In this document: positions 8,491 to 16,676 of the stretch, one piece after another | How the letters are laid out: every line of letters begins with the position of its first letter | Position numbering within the stretch: position 1 is the first letter of the stretch | Translations under genes and position numbers: made by a program | From: an uncultured Coriobacteriaceae bacterium | GTDB taxonomy: Bacteria > Actinomycetota > Coriobacteriia > Coriobacteriales > Atopobiaceae | DNA: 64,000 bases | Reading direction: 5' to 3' | Assembly (NCBI GenBank): GCA_948439405.1 | Contig: CAOJNB010000003.1 | Span: 1-64,000, forward strand | The notes under the pieces: model-generated | The model's input: only the letters and a program-made list of their open reading frames with translations | Databases searched by the model: none | Told to the model about the DNA's origin: nothing

Positions 8491-9816
8491 CTAGGCGTCC
8501 TCCCGCGCCAGGGCCCCGACGAGGCACAGCGTGACGCTCGTGCCGCTGCCCGGCTTGCTCACGATCTCGACGCCGAAGCCCTCCCCGTAGGTGCGCTCGA
8601 GCCGCCCGGCGATGTTGCGCAGGGCGATGTGGGCGCCGGGGTCGCGCGGCGTCCCGTCCACGTCCACGCTCTGCACCTCGGGCGTGCCGAGCAGGGCGGA
8701 GGCGACGTCCTCGTCCATGCCCAGGCCGTCGTCCACGACGGCGATCAGCAGGTCGTCGCCGACGGACGTCGCCTGGATGTCGATGTGCAGCGCGCCCTCG
8801 TCGCTCATCGCGTGGCGCACCGCGTTCTCCACGATGGGCTGCACGATGAAGGAGGGCACGGGGACGTCCTCGAGCCCCCGCTCGATGTGGGACGTCTCGA
8901 CGATGCGCGAGGCGCCGAAGCGCGCGATCTCGAAGGTGAGGTAGCGCTCCGTCTGCTCGACCTCACGCGCGAGCGGGACCATCTCCCCCGAGCCCTCGAG
9001 CGTCTGGCGGTAGAAGGCGGCGAACTCGCGGAGGAGCTCGTGGGCGCGCTCGGGGTCCGTCCTGGTGAACGACGCGATGGTGTTGAGGGTGTTGAACAGG
9101 AAGTGCGGGTTGATCTGGGCCTGCAGGGCCTTGACCTCCGCTATCGCGGTGAGCTCGGACTGTCGGTCGAGCGCGTGGGCGTTGAGCTGCGTGCTCAGCA
9201 GGTCGCCGATGCCGCGCGCGATCACGACCTGCGTCCGGTCGATGTCGGCGGGGCTGCGGAAGTAGAACTTGATCGTCCCCACGACCTTGTCCTGGACCTT
9301 GAGCGGCACGATGATGCCGGCCGGCACGTCCTCGGAGCCGTCGGCGCCGTCCTCGACCCTGATCGGGGAGAAGATCTCGAGCCGCCCGCTGGCGAGGACG
9401 GCGTGGGTCTCGCGCGTGCGGATGGGGCTGCCCACGGGGAACTCGTCGGCCGCCTCGCCCGCGTAGCCCAGCACGGTCGTCGCGCTCGTCATCCCGACGG
9501 CCATCGCGTTGGTCTCCTCGAGCACGAGGCGGCAGGTCGCCTGGCAGGTCTCCGTCGTGAGGCCGCCGCGCATCTGGATGAAGGTGCGCGACGCCATGTT
9601 GAGGATGCGCTCCGTCTGCTGGGACTGGGTGTCGTCGGGGATGAGCATGACGAAGGCCATCAGGACGATGCCGGCAACGAGCGCGATGCCGCTGAGCAGA
9701 GCCGTGAGCTCGACGCGCTCCACGACGCTCCAGATGTAGACGCCCGCCATGACGGCGAGGCTCGTGAGCGCCGCCGCGATGGTGACCGAGGGCAGGTTCC
9801 TCTGGATCCATTGCAC
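8491..9816 (-). CDS. LytS/YehU-type sensor histidine kinase
   Basis: Membrane sensor kinase pairing with the downstream LytTR regulator. GTG at 9816 with GGGAGG upstream is preferred; the open frame extends to 9915 but into unlikely sequence. Two N-terminal membrane helices (about residues 9-32 and 38-60) precede a GAF-like sensor region (about 95-225). The His_kinase domain has the phospho-histidine in NPHFLFNTLN and the GHKL ATPase has N-box IVQPIVENAVRHA and G-box DDGLGM. 441 aa. It lies 25 bases after queT, suggesting a shared transcript. Confidence 0.92.
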   Translation of the reverse strand: MQWIQRNLPSVTIAAALTSLAVMAGVYIWSVVERVELTALLSGIALVAGIVLMAFVMLIPDDTQSQQTERILNMASRTFIQMRGGLTTETCQATCRLVLEETNAMAVGMTSATTVLGYAGEAADEFPVGSPIRTRETHAVLASGRLEIFSPIRVEDGADGSEDVPAGIIVPLKVQDKVVGTIKFYFRSPADIDRTQVVIARGIGDLLSTQLNAHALDRQSELTAIAEVKALQAQINPHFLFNTLNTIASFTRTDPERAHELLREFAAFYRQTLEGSGEMVPLAREVEQTERYLTFEIARFGASRIVETSHIERGLEDVPVPSFIVQPIVENAVRHAMSDEGALHIDIQATSVGDDLLIAVVDDGLGMDEDVASALLGTPEVQSVDVDGTPRDPGAHIALRNIAGRLERTYGEGFGVEIVSKPGSGTSVTLCLVGALAREDA

Positions 9817-9841
9817 GGTCGCTCGCCTCCCGGGTCCGCCG

Positions 9842-10438
9842 CTAGTCGCCGTTCGTGTCCCGGAGCAGCGGCGACCTGCTCGCGAGGACATTGTACAGGG
9901 GCAGCCCGAGGGCATACATGACGACGGCCTCCCCCAGGCCGGTCGCGACCAGGCCGAACAGGTACATGAGCGGCCATGCGCCCTCGAGCGAGACCGAGGT
10001 GAACGGGATCGTGTAGAACCCGAGCCCCGAGAGCATGAGGGGCAGGTAGGCCGGGACGATCAGCGCGTTCGTGACCACGGGGCCGAGGACGGCCAGGCGC
10101 GGGCGGTCGCGCAGGCGCCAGGAGATGACCGCCCCCAGGAAGGTGGCGAGCGAGCCGAAGACGACGTCGAGCATCCCGAGGACGCCCGTGCCGCCGAGGA
10201 AGACGTTCGCGCAGTTGGCGAGCGCGCAGCCCAGGGCGAGGCCCCAGCGGGCCTCCGGCACGGCGATCGCGAGGACGCAGAGGGCCTCGGAGACGCGGAA
10301 CTGCACGGGGCCCCAGGCGAGGCTCCCGAGGAACAGGAGCGCGAACAGCGTCGCGACGGCGTAGCCCGCCGCGATGACGCCGATGCGCGCCATCACCCGC
10401 ATGCGCTCGTCGGCGGAGCGCGCCCCCTTCTCGGCCAT
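9842..10438 (-). CDS. queT: QueT-family ECF substrate-binding membrane protein
   Basis: Predicted substrate-capture (S) component of an energy-coupling-factor transporter for a queuosine precursor. ATG at 10438 follows GGGGGGA; the frame upstream of it is not protein-like. 198 aa with about five or six membrane helices and the family motif WGPVQFRVSEAL near residue 50. The shared ECF module (A, A', T) is not in this window, as is usual for group II ECF systems. QueT genes are often under preQ1 riboswitches, but I could not recognise one in the 10439-10580 leader. Confidence 0.85.
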   Translation of the reverse strand: MAEKGARSADERMRVMARIGVIAAGYAVATLFALLFLGSLAWGPVQFRVSEALCVLAIAVPEARWGLALGCALANCANVFLGGTGVLGMLDVVFGSLATFLGAVISWRLRDRPRLAVLGPVVTNALIVPAYLPLMLSGLGFYTIPFTSVSLEGAWPLMYLFGLVATGLGEAVVMYALGLPLYNVLASRSPLLRDTNGD

Positions 10439-10581
10439 GTCATCCCCCCTCGGGTCGCAGGCCTTCCATCCTACCCCAGTCGGGTGGAGTGTTTCCGCAT
10501 CCGCGGACTCGGCGCCGGGCGCCCGCGGCGCGCGGGCTATCATCGACGTGCATGTCAAAACGTCGTGGGGAGGGCGACCGG

Positions 10582-11499
10582 ATGCCGTGCGCGCGCCTTG
10601 ACGTCGCCAAACTCTCGCGTGCCGCCGCCGCGATCCGCCGGCGCTGCCTCGCGTTCACGCTCGTCTCGGGCGGGAGCTACCTCGCGCAGGCCTGCTCGTC
10701 GGCGGAGATCCTCGCGACGCTCTACCTCGGCGCCCTCGACCTGGGCGAGCCCGAGCGCCGCGACGCCTGGCGCACGGACGATCCCGGCGCCCGCGTCACC
10801 ACCGGGGCCGCCTACCACGGCGCGCCCGCGCCGGGGCTCGACCGCCTCTTCGTCTCGTGCTGCCACTACGCCCTGCCCGTCTACGCCGCCCTCATCGAGG
10901 CGGGGCGGCTCGACGAGAGTGCTTGGGAGCACGTCGCCGAGGACGGGTGGAACCTGGACCTCGTCGCCTCCGAGCAGTCCCCCGGCTACGAGTGCGTCTC
11001 CGGCTCGCTCGGGCAGACGATCAGCGTCGCCGCCGGCGTCGCCCACGCCCGGAGCCTGCGCGGCGAGCAGGGCCGGACGGTGTGCCTGCTCACCGACGGC
11101 GAGCTCGACGAGGGTCAGGACTGGGAGTGCATCCAGGCGGCCGCCCACCTCGGGCTCGGCGGCCTCGTCCTAGTCATAGACGTCAACGGCCAGCAGGCCG
11201 AGGGCTGGACGGACGACGTCGTGGCTCTCGAGCCGCTCGACGAGCGCCTGCGCGCGTTCGGCTGCGACGTGGTCCGCGTCGACGGGCACGACGTCGCGGC
11301 GCTGTGGGAGGCCCTCGCGGCGCCCGCGGGCGACCGCCCGCGCGCGATCCTGTGCGCCACCCGTCCGGACCGGGGCGTCCCCGCGATGCGCGACCTCGTG
11401 CCGGTCCACTTCGTCCACGTTGACGACGGGTCGCGTCCCTCGCTCGAGGCGTCGCTCGCCCTGCTCGAGGAGGGGGGTCCCGATGCGCTTCGAGCGTGA
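10582..11499 (+). CDS. Transketolase, N-terminal (TPP-binding) subunit
   Basis: First half of a split transketolase, which moves two-carbon units between sugar phosphates. GGGAGGG precedes the ATG at 10582. The 305-aa protein carries the pyrophosphate-binding half: CHYALPVYAAL (family GHxSxALY), GSLGQTISVAAGVA and the Mg/TPP segment LTDGELDEGQDWE. It overlaps the C-terminal subunit by 17 bases, a tight translational coupling. Split transketolases are often dedicated to a particular catabolic pathway, which agrees with the sugar-use genes next door. Confidence 0.9.
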   Translation: MPCARLDVAKLSRAAAAIRRRCLAFTLVSGGSYLAQACSSAEILATLYLGALDLGEPERRDAWRTDDPGARVTTGAAYHGAPAPGLDRLFVSCCHYALPVYAALIEAGRLDESAWEHVAEDGWNLDLVASEQSPGYECVSGSLGQTISVAAGVAHARSLRGEQGRTVCLLTDGELDEGQDWECIQAAAHLGLGGLVLVIDVNGQQAEGWTDDVVALEPLDERLRAFGCDVVRVDGHDVAALWEALAAPAGDRPRAILCATRPDRGVPAMRDLVPVHFVHVDDGSRPSLEASLALLEEGGPDALRA

Positions 11500-12448
11500 C
11501 GTGTTCCTGCGCGCCCTCGCCGGCTACGGCGAGCGCCACGACGACGCCTTCGTCGTCTCCGCGGACCTCGGCGACTCCTGCGAGCTCGGGGGGTTCCGCG
11601 AGCGCTTCCCCGAGCGCTACGTCGACCTCGGCCTCTCCGAGCAGAACGCCGTCTCCTGGGCGGCCGGCCTCGCACGCGAGGGCCTCCGCCCGATCGTGTG
11701 CACCTTCGGCGTCTTCCTCTACCGTCGCGCCCTCGACCAGATCGAGATGAGCGTGGCCGCCTCCGGGCTGCCCGTGACCCTCGTGGGGTTCGTGCCCGGC
11801 ATCTCGACCCCGCGCGGCATCGCCCACCAGGCCGTCAACGACGTGGGCGTCCTGCGCACGGTGCCGGACCTCACGATCCTCGACGTGGGCGACGCCTCCG
11901 AGGCGCGCCAGGCGCTCGAGGCCGCGCGCTCCTGCGACGGCCCCGTCTACGTCCGCATGCTGCGCGGCGAGGTCCCGAGCTTCCTTCCCGCAGACACGCC
12001 CTACGAGGTCGGCTCCGTGCGCGAGCTCGCCGCGGGCGAGGACGTCCTGCTGCTCTCCTCCTCCGTGTGCACCGCCGAGGCCCTGCGCGCGGCCGACGCC
12101 ATCCGCGCCCGCGGCATTTCGCTGCGCCACGTCCACGTCCCCTGCGCCAAGCCGCTCGACGGCGAGCTCCTCGCCGACCTCGCCTCCTCCTGCCGCCACG
12201 GTGTCGTCACCTTCGAGAACCACCAGGTGACGGGCGGTCTCGGCTCGACCGTCGCCGAGGCGCTCGCGGAGCGCAGCGTCGCACGGAGGCTCGTCCGCCT
12301 CGGGCTGCGCGACACCTACGCGCGCAGCGGCTCGATGCCCTACCTCATGCGCTCCTTCGGCCTGGACGCCCTGGCGCTCGTCGAGGCCGTCGAGCTCCTG
12401 GTCGGCCGCCCCCTGGGCGTCTCCGAGGGGGACCTCCTGCCGGCCTAG
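11483..12448 (+). CDS. Transketolase, C-terminal subunit
   Basis: Second half of the split transketolase, with the pyrimidine-binding domain and the C-terminal domain. The ATG at 11483 lies within the end of the first subunit and is preceded by GAGGAGGGGGG. The catalytic glutamate is in DLGLSEQNAVSWAAGLA, followed by FVPGISTPRGIAHQAVND and the C-terminal FENHQVTGGLGSTVAE turn. 321 aa. The pair is transcribed toward the convergent aldolase gene, with a bidirectional hairpin between. Confidence 0.9.
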   Translation: MRFERDVFLRALAGYGERHDDAFVVSADLGDSCELGGFRERFPERYVDLGLSEQNAVSWAAGLAREGLRPIVCTFGVFLYRRALDQIEMSVAASGLPVTLVGFVPGISTPRGIAHQAVNDVGVLRTVPDLTILDVGDASEARQALEAARSCDGPVYVRMLRGEVPSFLPADTPYEVGSVRELAAGEDVLLLSSSVCTAEALRAADAIRARGISLRHVHVPCAKPLDGELLADLASSCRHGVVTFENHQVTGGLGSTVAEALAERSVARRLVRLGLRDTYARSGSMPYLMRSFGLDALALVEAVELLVGRPLGVSEGDLLPA

Positions 12449-12501
12449 CCGCCCGCGCGCCGCGCGCCTCCCTCTCGAAAGCACCGGACCCGGAACGAAA
12501 A

Positions 12502-12527
12502 GGGACCCCGGCCGAGGCCGGGGTCCC
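12502..12527 (-). terminator. Intrinsic terminator of the aldolase gene
   Basis: 12-bp perfect GC stem. On the minus strand it is followed by TTTTCGTT, giving a good intrinsic terminator for the aldolase. The plus-strand side (after transketolase) lacks a T-run but could still terminate. Confidence 0.8.
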
Positions 12528-12563
12528 TGCGCTCTCACGCGTGTGTTGGGCAGAGCTACTCGA

Positions 12564-13466
12564 CTACTTCTCCTCCATGGAGCCGAGGGTGCCGGCGGTG
12601 ACGCCGGTGTTCTCGGGGACCCACGCCTTGCCGGCGGAGCAGTAGACGTCGCACATCATGTGACGCAGCTTGTCCTTGAAGGAGGTCTGGATGACGGTCC
12701 AGATCTCGTAGGCAGCCTGACCCTCGAGCTGACGCTCGTTGAGGGCGGCGGTCATGGCGTTGCAGAGGTCGTTGGCGATGTTCACCTTGTTGATGCCGTT
12801 CGCGCAGACCTTCTTGAGCTCGTCCTCAGGGGTGCCCGAGGAGCCGTGCAGGACCAGCGGGAAGTCGGGGCCGACGGCCTTCTTGATGGCCGCGAGGCGC
12901 TCGTGGTCGAGCTTGGCGACGAAGCCCTTGGGGTAGGCGCCGTGGGCGGTGCCGATGGCGACGGCGAGCATGTCGACGCCGGTCTTCTCGATGAACTCCT
13001 TGGCGACGTCCGGCTCGGTGAGGTGGGACTTGGTGTCCTCCTCGGCGTTGGAGGCCTGGCCGACGTGGCCGAGCTCGGCCTCGACGGAGGCGCCGCCGGC
13101 GTGGGCCATCTTGACGACCTCGGCGGTGTCGGCGACGTTCTTCTCGAAGGACTCGGCGGAACGGTCGATCATGACGCTCGTGAAGCCGGCCTGCAGGGCG
13201 TTGACGCACTGCTCGTAGGAGCCGCCGTGGTCCAGGTTGATGGCCACGGGGACGTTGGCCTGGATGGCGAGCTGGCGCAGCATCTGGCCGTAGAAGACGA
13301 TGTCCGGGTTGGCGGTGTACCCGACGTCGAGGATCAGGGGCGACTTGATCTCCTCGGCGACCTCGATGGCAGCGCGGGCGTCGATCTCGGTGCCGACGTT
13401 CGGCGCCGCGACGGCGTAGTTGCCCTTGCTGGCGTGGACGAGGATTTCCTTCATGGAAACGAGCAT
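12564..13466 (-). CDS. Class II (zinc) fructose/tagatose-bisphosphate-type aldolase
   Basis: Cleaves a ketose bisphosphate to dihydroxyacetone phosphate plus an aldehyde. AAGGAGG sits 6 bases before the ATG at 13466. The (beta/alpha)8 barrel shows the zinc/catalytic motifs: NLDHGGSYEQC (Asp and first Zn His), EAELGHVGQ (Glu), GTAHGAYPKG (Zn His), VLHGSSGTPEDELKK (Zn His and phosphate loop) and KVNIANDL. 300 aa. Whether the natural substrate is fructose-, tagatose- or another bisphosphate cannot be told. Adjacent PTS and dehydrogenase genes suggest a catabolic rather than a purely glycolytic role. Flanked by terminators on both sides, so it is its own transcription unit. Confidence 0.88.
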   Translation of the reverse strand: MLVSMKEILVHASKGNYAVAAPNVGTEIDARAAIEVAEEIKSPLILDVGYTANPDIVFYGQMLRQLAIQANVPVAINLDHGGSYEQCVNALQAGFTSVMIDRSAESFEKNVADTAEVVKMAHAGGASVEAELGHVGQASNAEEDTKSHLTEPDVAKEFIEKTGVDMLAVAIGTAHGAYPKGFVAKLDHERLAAIKKAVGPDFPLVLHGSSGTPEDELKKVCANGINKVNIANDLCNAMTAALNERQLEGQAAYEIWTVIQTSFKDKLRHMMCDVYCSAGKAWVPENTGVTAGTLGSMEEK

Positions 13467-13609
13467 CTAGAACCTCCTTGTTGACGAACGAACTAGGGCC
13501 CAACACGGCATAACAATATAGAGCAAAGAGGACGCGAATTGATGCTGAATTTCGGCCGGAACGGCGACGCATGCCGACCGCTCGACGGACGGCCGACCGA
13601 GACGAAAAA

Positions 13610-13635
13610 GGCGCCCCTCCCGAAGGAGGGGCGCC
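13610..13635 (-). terminator. Intrinsic terminator of the PTS operon
   Basis: 11-bp stem (GGCGCCCCTCC/GGAGGGGCGCC) with a CGAA/TTCG tetraloop and a TTTTT run on the minus strand. It ends the EIIA-EIIB-EIICD transcript before the aldolase. Confidence 0.85.
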
Positions 13636-13672
13636 CGGCACGGACGCTAGGTCCGCATCACCTCAGGTTCTG

Positions 13673-15322
13673 CTAGCAGAGGCCGATGAGGGCGAGCAGC
13701 AGGGAGATGATGATGATGCCGATGGAGATCCACTGCATCTGCTGGGTGACGTTCTTCAGGATGAAGTACACCACGAAGATGGCCACGAGCGGCAGCAGAC
13801 CCGGGATGATGGAGTCCAGGGTGGCCTGGGCGTCCTCGGAGGCGAGCGAGAGCTTCACGTAGGTGTTGCCCAGCGCGCCCATCATCATCATACCGATCAT
13901 CGAAGCGCACTCGATGAGGCGGTCGATCATGCCGGAGGTGAACAGGTTGCCGAGGGCGGCACGACCGAGGTTGTAGCCAAGGTTCGTGAAGAAGATGCCC
14001 TCAGCGATGGTGATGACCGGGAAGCCCACCAGGACCGGCAGGATGCCGGCGGGGTTGCCCTCGGAGCAGGCGGGCAGGCCGATGCCGATCAGCAGGTAGA
14101 TGATCAGCGCCCAGTCGATGGTGTCGCCGACGCCGGCGAACGGGCCCATGAAGCCGATCTTGAGGCCGTTGATGGCGGCGGTGGCGTCCTCGTCGGACAT
14201 GGCGCGGGTGATCGCCTGCTCCTCCTCCATGGCGAGGGCGACGCCCAGCGCGGAGGAGCCCCAGATGCCCTGGGTGTTGAAGTACATGAGCTCACGGTGC
14301 AGAGCGACGGACAGGGCGTGCTTGTCCTCCTCGTTCGGGTAGAGCTTCTTGAGCGAGGGGATCATGGCGCAGCAGAGCGCCAGGGCCTGCATGCGCTGGT
14401 AGGAGTGCGGCATCTCGCAGTAGAGCCACCAACGCAGGAAGAAGCCGTTGACGTCGCCGGTGGAGAGGATGCGCTTGTTGGCGTCCTCGGCAGCGTCCTC
14501 GTCCTCGTCCTCGTCGTCATCCCACTCGTCGTCGTCGCCCTTGACCTGCTCCACGACGTCCATGCGGAAGAACGTGATGAACAGGCAGACGCAGATGGCG
14601 AAGATGGCGCAGGCCATGACGGACAGGCCGCCGTACTGGACCATGAAGTAGCCGATCATGAACAGCGGGATGTAGGTCGGACGCCCGATGATCATGATGG
14701 TCAGGCCGAAGCCGAGGGCGGGCAGGATGCCGCCGGCGACCTCGAAGCCGTGGGTCAGCCACACCGGCAGGATGTCGAGCAGGTTCTGGACGAAGTTGGA
14801 GCCCAGGTAGATCGACAGGAACATGAGCGTGAAGCCCAGGACGGCCTTGATGGCGGCCGGCCAGATGACGGCGCACATGAAGATGCCGGTGGTGTTGCAG
14901 TCGTCAGCGTACTTCTCGGCGGGCTCGACGAAGAAGCCGCAGATGATGTACTTGACGATGGTCAGCAGCGTGAAGAGCAGGCCGACGGGCACGGCGAGGG
15001 CGACCGCCTGGGTGGAGGACATGCCCTCGGTGCACAGCCACACCGGGATACCGACGCAGGCGGCAGCCATGTAGTCGGTCGGGACGTTACCGCCAGGAGC
15101 GATGACGCCGAGGTACAGCGACTCGATGGCGGCGCCAAGCATCATGCACTCCTCCATGCGGCCGGAGACGAGGCCGAAGAAGAAGGCACAGACGATGGGG
15201 CGCTGGAAGGCGCCCTGGAAGGTGTACCCGATCAGGAGCTGGTTCCAGATCGTGTACATGAGCGCGCCGGTGATCGCCAGGGGGACGATCATCGTCGACG
15301 CAGTCGAGTTAACGAGTTCCAA
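13673..15322 (-). CDS. Mannose-class PTS permease, EIIC-EIID fusion (copy 1)
   Basis: Membrane part of a mannose/fructose/sorbose-family phosphotransferase system with both membrane subunits in one chain. TTG at 15322 is preferred because GAGGGGAG lies 5-8 bases before it; the ATG at 15337 has no ribosome-binding site. EIIC occupies about residues 1-265 (IESLYLGVIAPGGNVPTD is the family signature). A very acidic linker of Asp/Glu follows, then EIID from about 290 (SYQRMQALALCCAMIPSLKK, GFMGPFAGVGDTIDW). EIIC and EIID are normally separate proteins. 549 aa. It is third in a minus-strand operon after EIIA and EIIB. Substrate unknown. Confidence 0.9.
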   Translation of the reverse strand: MELVNSTASTMIVPLAITGALMYTIWNQLLIGYTFQGAFQRPIVCAFFFGLVSGRMEECMMLGAAIESLYLGVIAPGGNVPTDYMAAACVGIPVWLCTEGMSSTQAVALAVPVGLLFTLLTIVKYIICGFFVEPAEKYADDCNTTGIFMCAVIWPAAIKAVLGFTLMFLSIYLGSNFVQNLLDILPVWLTHGFEVAGGILPALGFGLTIMIIGRPTYIPLFMIGYFMVQYGGLSVMACAIFAICVCLFITFFRMDVVEQVKGDDDEWDDDEDEDEDAAEDANKRILSTGDVNGFFLRWWLYCEMPHSYQRMQALALCCAMIPSLKKLYPNEEDKHALSVALHRELMYFNTQGIWGSSALGVALAMEEEQAITRAMSDEDATAAINGLKIGFMGPFAGVGDTIDWALIIYLLIGIGLPACSEGNPAGILPVLVGFPVITIAEGIFFTNLGYNLGRAALGNLFTSGMIDRLIECASMIGMMMMGALGNTYVKLSLASEDAQATLDSIIPGLLPLVAIFVVYFILKNVTQQMQWISIGIIIISLLLALIGLC

Positions 15323-15372
15323 GGTTGCTCCCCTCATTGGGTTTACAGGGGTGTCGTGCTCAGAGCTTGGGT

Positions 15373-15876
15373 CTAGCTGTTGAAGATCTTGGCGATGCCG
15401 TCGAACTCAATGGGAGTGTCCTCCGGGATGACCTGCAGGTACACCCTCACGCCGCCCTCGCTCATCTCCTTGAGCTTGAGGAACTCGTCCTCGCTCAGGA
15501 AGACCTCACGGGAGATCTGCTTCTTGCCGTGCGAAGCCACCTGGTTGCCCAGGTCGACCTCCTTCACGGGGAAGCCCTCCTTCCAGAGGTTGTAGGCGTT
15601 GGTCGCGTCCTTGAACACGATCATCACGTTGCGCTCGGAGGGACCGAACTTGCCCTCGTTCCACTGCTTGGTGGCCTTGACCGGGTCGGAGACGTCGATC
15701 TTGATGCCCTTCTGCGCCGCCTTCTTGTAGAAGTTGGACATGAAGGGATCGGCCGCCAGCGCCTTGTCGATGATGATCACGTACTTGCACTTGTTGACCG
15801 TAGCCCACTTGGTGACGATCTGGCCGTGAACCATGCGCGTGTCGACACGCATGAACTGGACGTTGCAGTTAGCCAT
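15373..15876 (-). CDS. Mannose-class PTS EIIB component
   Basis: Cytoplasmic subunit that takes phosphate from EIIA and passes it to the incoming sugar. ATG at 15876 with GAGAGGAGG upstream; an ATG at 15894 lacks it. 167 aa, typical for EIIB of this class. The phosphorylated histidine is in RVDTRMVHGQIVTKW (about residue 17). The C-terminal part ELxxGxxVYLQVIPxD has the usual EIIB ending. Sits between EIIA (63 bases) and the EIIC-EIID fusion (50 bases). Confidence 0.92.
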   Translation of the reverse strand: MANCNVQFMRVDTRMVHGQIVTKWATVNKCKYVIIIDKALAADPFMSNFYKKAAQKGIKIDVSDPVKATKQWNEGKFGPSERNVMIVFKDATNAYNLWKEGFPVKEVDLGNQVASHGKKQISREVFLSEDEFLKLKEMSEGGVRVYLQVIPEDTPIEFDGIAKIFNS

Positions 15877-15939
15877 TGCGTTACCTCCTCTCAACCTTAC
15901 TCGCGGTCAGGACGCGCGAGGCGCCCTTCGAGCCTGAAC

Positions 15940-16341
15940 CTACATGCTTGCCAGTACCTCGTTGACATCGACGATGCCGTCATGCCCAAGGGGGATGATC
16001 TGCTCGGCGACCTCCTTGGCGGACATGCCGTCGTCCTTGAGGGAGATGGCCTCGATGACCATGGCGAGGTTCATACCGGTGACGTGGTAGAGCTCCCTGC
16101 TCTGCGAGAGAGCCGCCATGGCGTTGAAGGGGCTGCCGAAGTAGAGGTCGGAGAGCACGAGCACCTCCGGGTCCGCCTCACCCTCGTCGAGCCACTCGGT
16201 GACCTTGTTGGTCAGGATCTCGCCGTCGTCCTCGGGCATAAGCCCGAACGCCGCGACACCCTCGGCCTCGCCACCAATCATCTCCGCCGCCGCAAGAAGG
16301 CCTGCGGCCAGCACGTTGTGGGACACGAGAACGATCTTCAT
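15940..16341 (-). CDS. Mannose-class PTS EIIA component
   Basis: Cytoplasmic subunit that accepts phosphate from HPr. ATG at 16341 follows GGGAGGATCAG. 133 aa. The protein starts MKIVLVSHNVLAAGLLAAAE, with the phosphorylated histidine at position 8. LYFGSPFNAM and VTGMNLAMVIEA match the family. First gene of the PTS operon, downstream of a recognisable promoter at 16461-16488. It is the only EIIA in the window although two permeases are present. Confidence 0.92.
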   Translation of the reverse strand: MKIVLVSHNVLAAGLLAAAEMIGGEAEGVAAFGLMPEDDGEILTNKVTEWLDEGEADPEVLVLSDLYFGSPFNAMAALSQSRELYHVTGMNLAMVIEAISLKDDGMSAKEVAEQIIPLGHDGIVDVNEVLASM

Positions 16342-16676
16342 CTGATCCTCCCCTCTGTGCATGCCGGCATCATGACGATGCAACCGGATACCAACGGGGC
16401 CCGATGCGCGAACCTCTGGACAAGCCAAATTTGTTCGTAGCATGAAGCCCCTGTGGAAATATTCTGAATTTGTTCCGGCGGATGTCAAGACCTTTTGGCG
16501 AATGGCTGGTCGACGCGGAGGCCGTCTCGGCGCCTCGCGATAAGGGACCACAAATGTACTCTTTTGTACTATGCTCGTTCGAGCATGCGCCTCGCACACG
16601 CACGCAAGTACTCGCGTACGCAGGGCCGGCACGGCCGGCCCGCTTGGTTTCGGTTCCCACGGAAGGGGAGATCAGG
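16342..16676. other. Divergent control region between PTS operon and dehydrogenase 1 (335 bp)
   Basis: No gene seen here. It holds the PTS promoter, two direct copies of AATTTGTTC (16428-16436 and 16467-16475), an imperfect palindrome around 16456-16477 overlapping that promoter, and a perfect 7-bp inverted repeat ATGCTCG-tt-CGAGCAT at 16571-16586 on the side of the dehydrogenase gene. TGTACT occurs twice just upstream of the inverted repeat. The region is AT-richer than its surroundings and looks like operator DNA for one or more sugar-responsive regulators, none of which is encoded beside it. Confidence 0.5.
16461..16488 (-). promoter_or_regulatory. Sigma-70-type promoter of the PTS operon
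   Basis: On the minus strand a perfect TTGACA (-35, complement of 16483-16488) is followed after 16 bases by CAGAAT (-10, complement of 16461-16466). The spacer contains one copy of the AATTTGTTC repeat, so a protein bound there would occlude the promoter. Confidence 0.55.

Noticed and set aside
10439-10580. preQ1 riboswitch upstream of queT
   Set aside because: The leader was read for preQ1-I and preQ1-II consensus patterns; none was convincing. A covariance-model search would be decisive.
12449-13672. Aldolase as the last gene of the PTS operon
   Set aside because: A T-run terminator at 13610-13635 separates them and the aldolase has its own SD and leader of about 140 bases.
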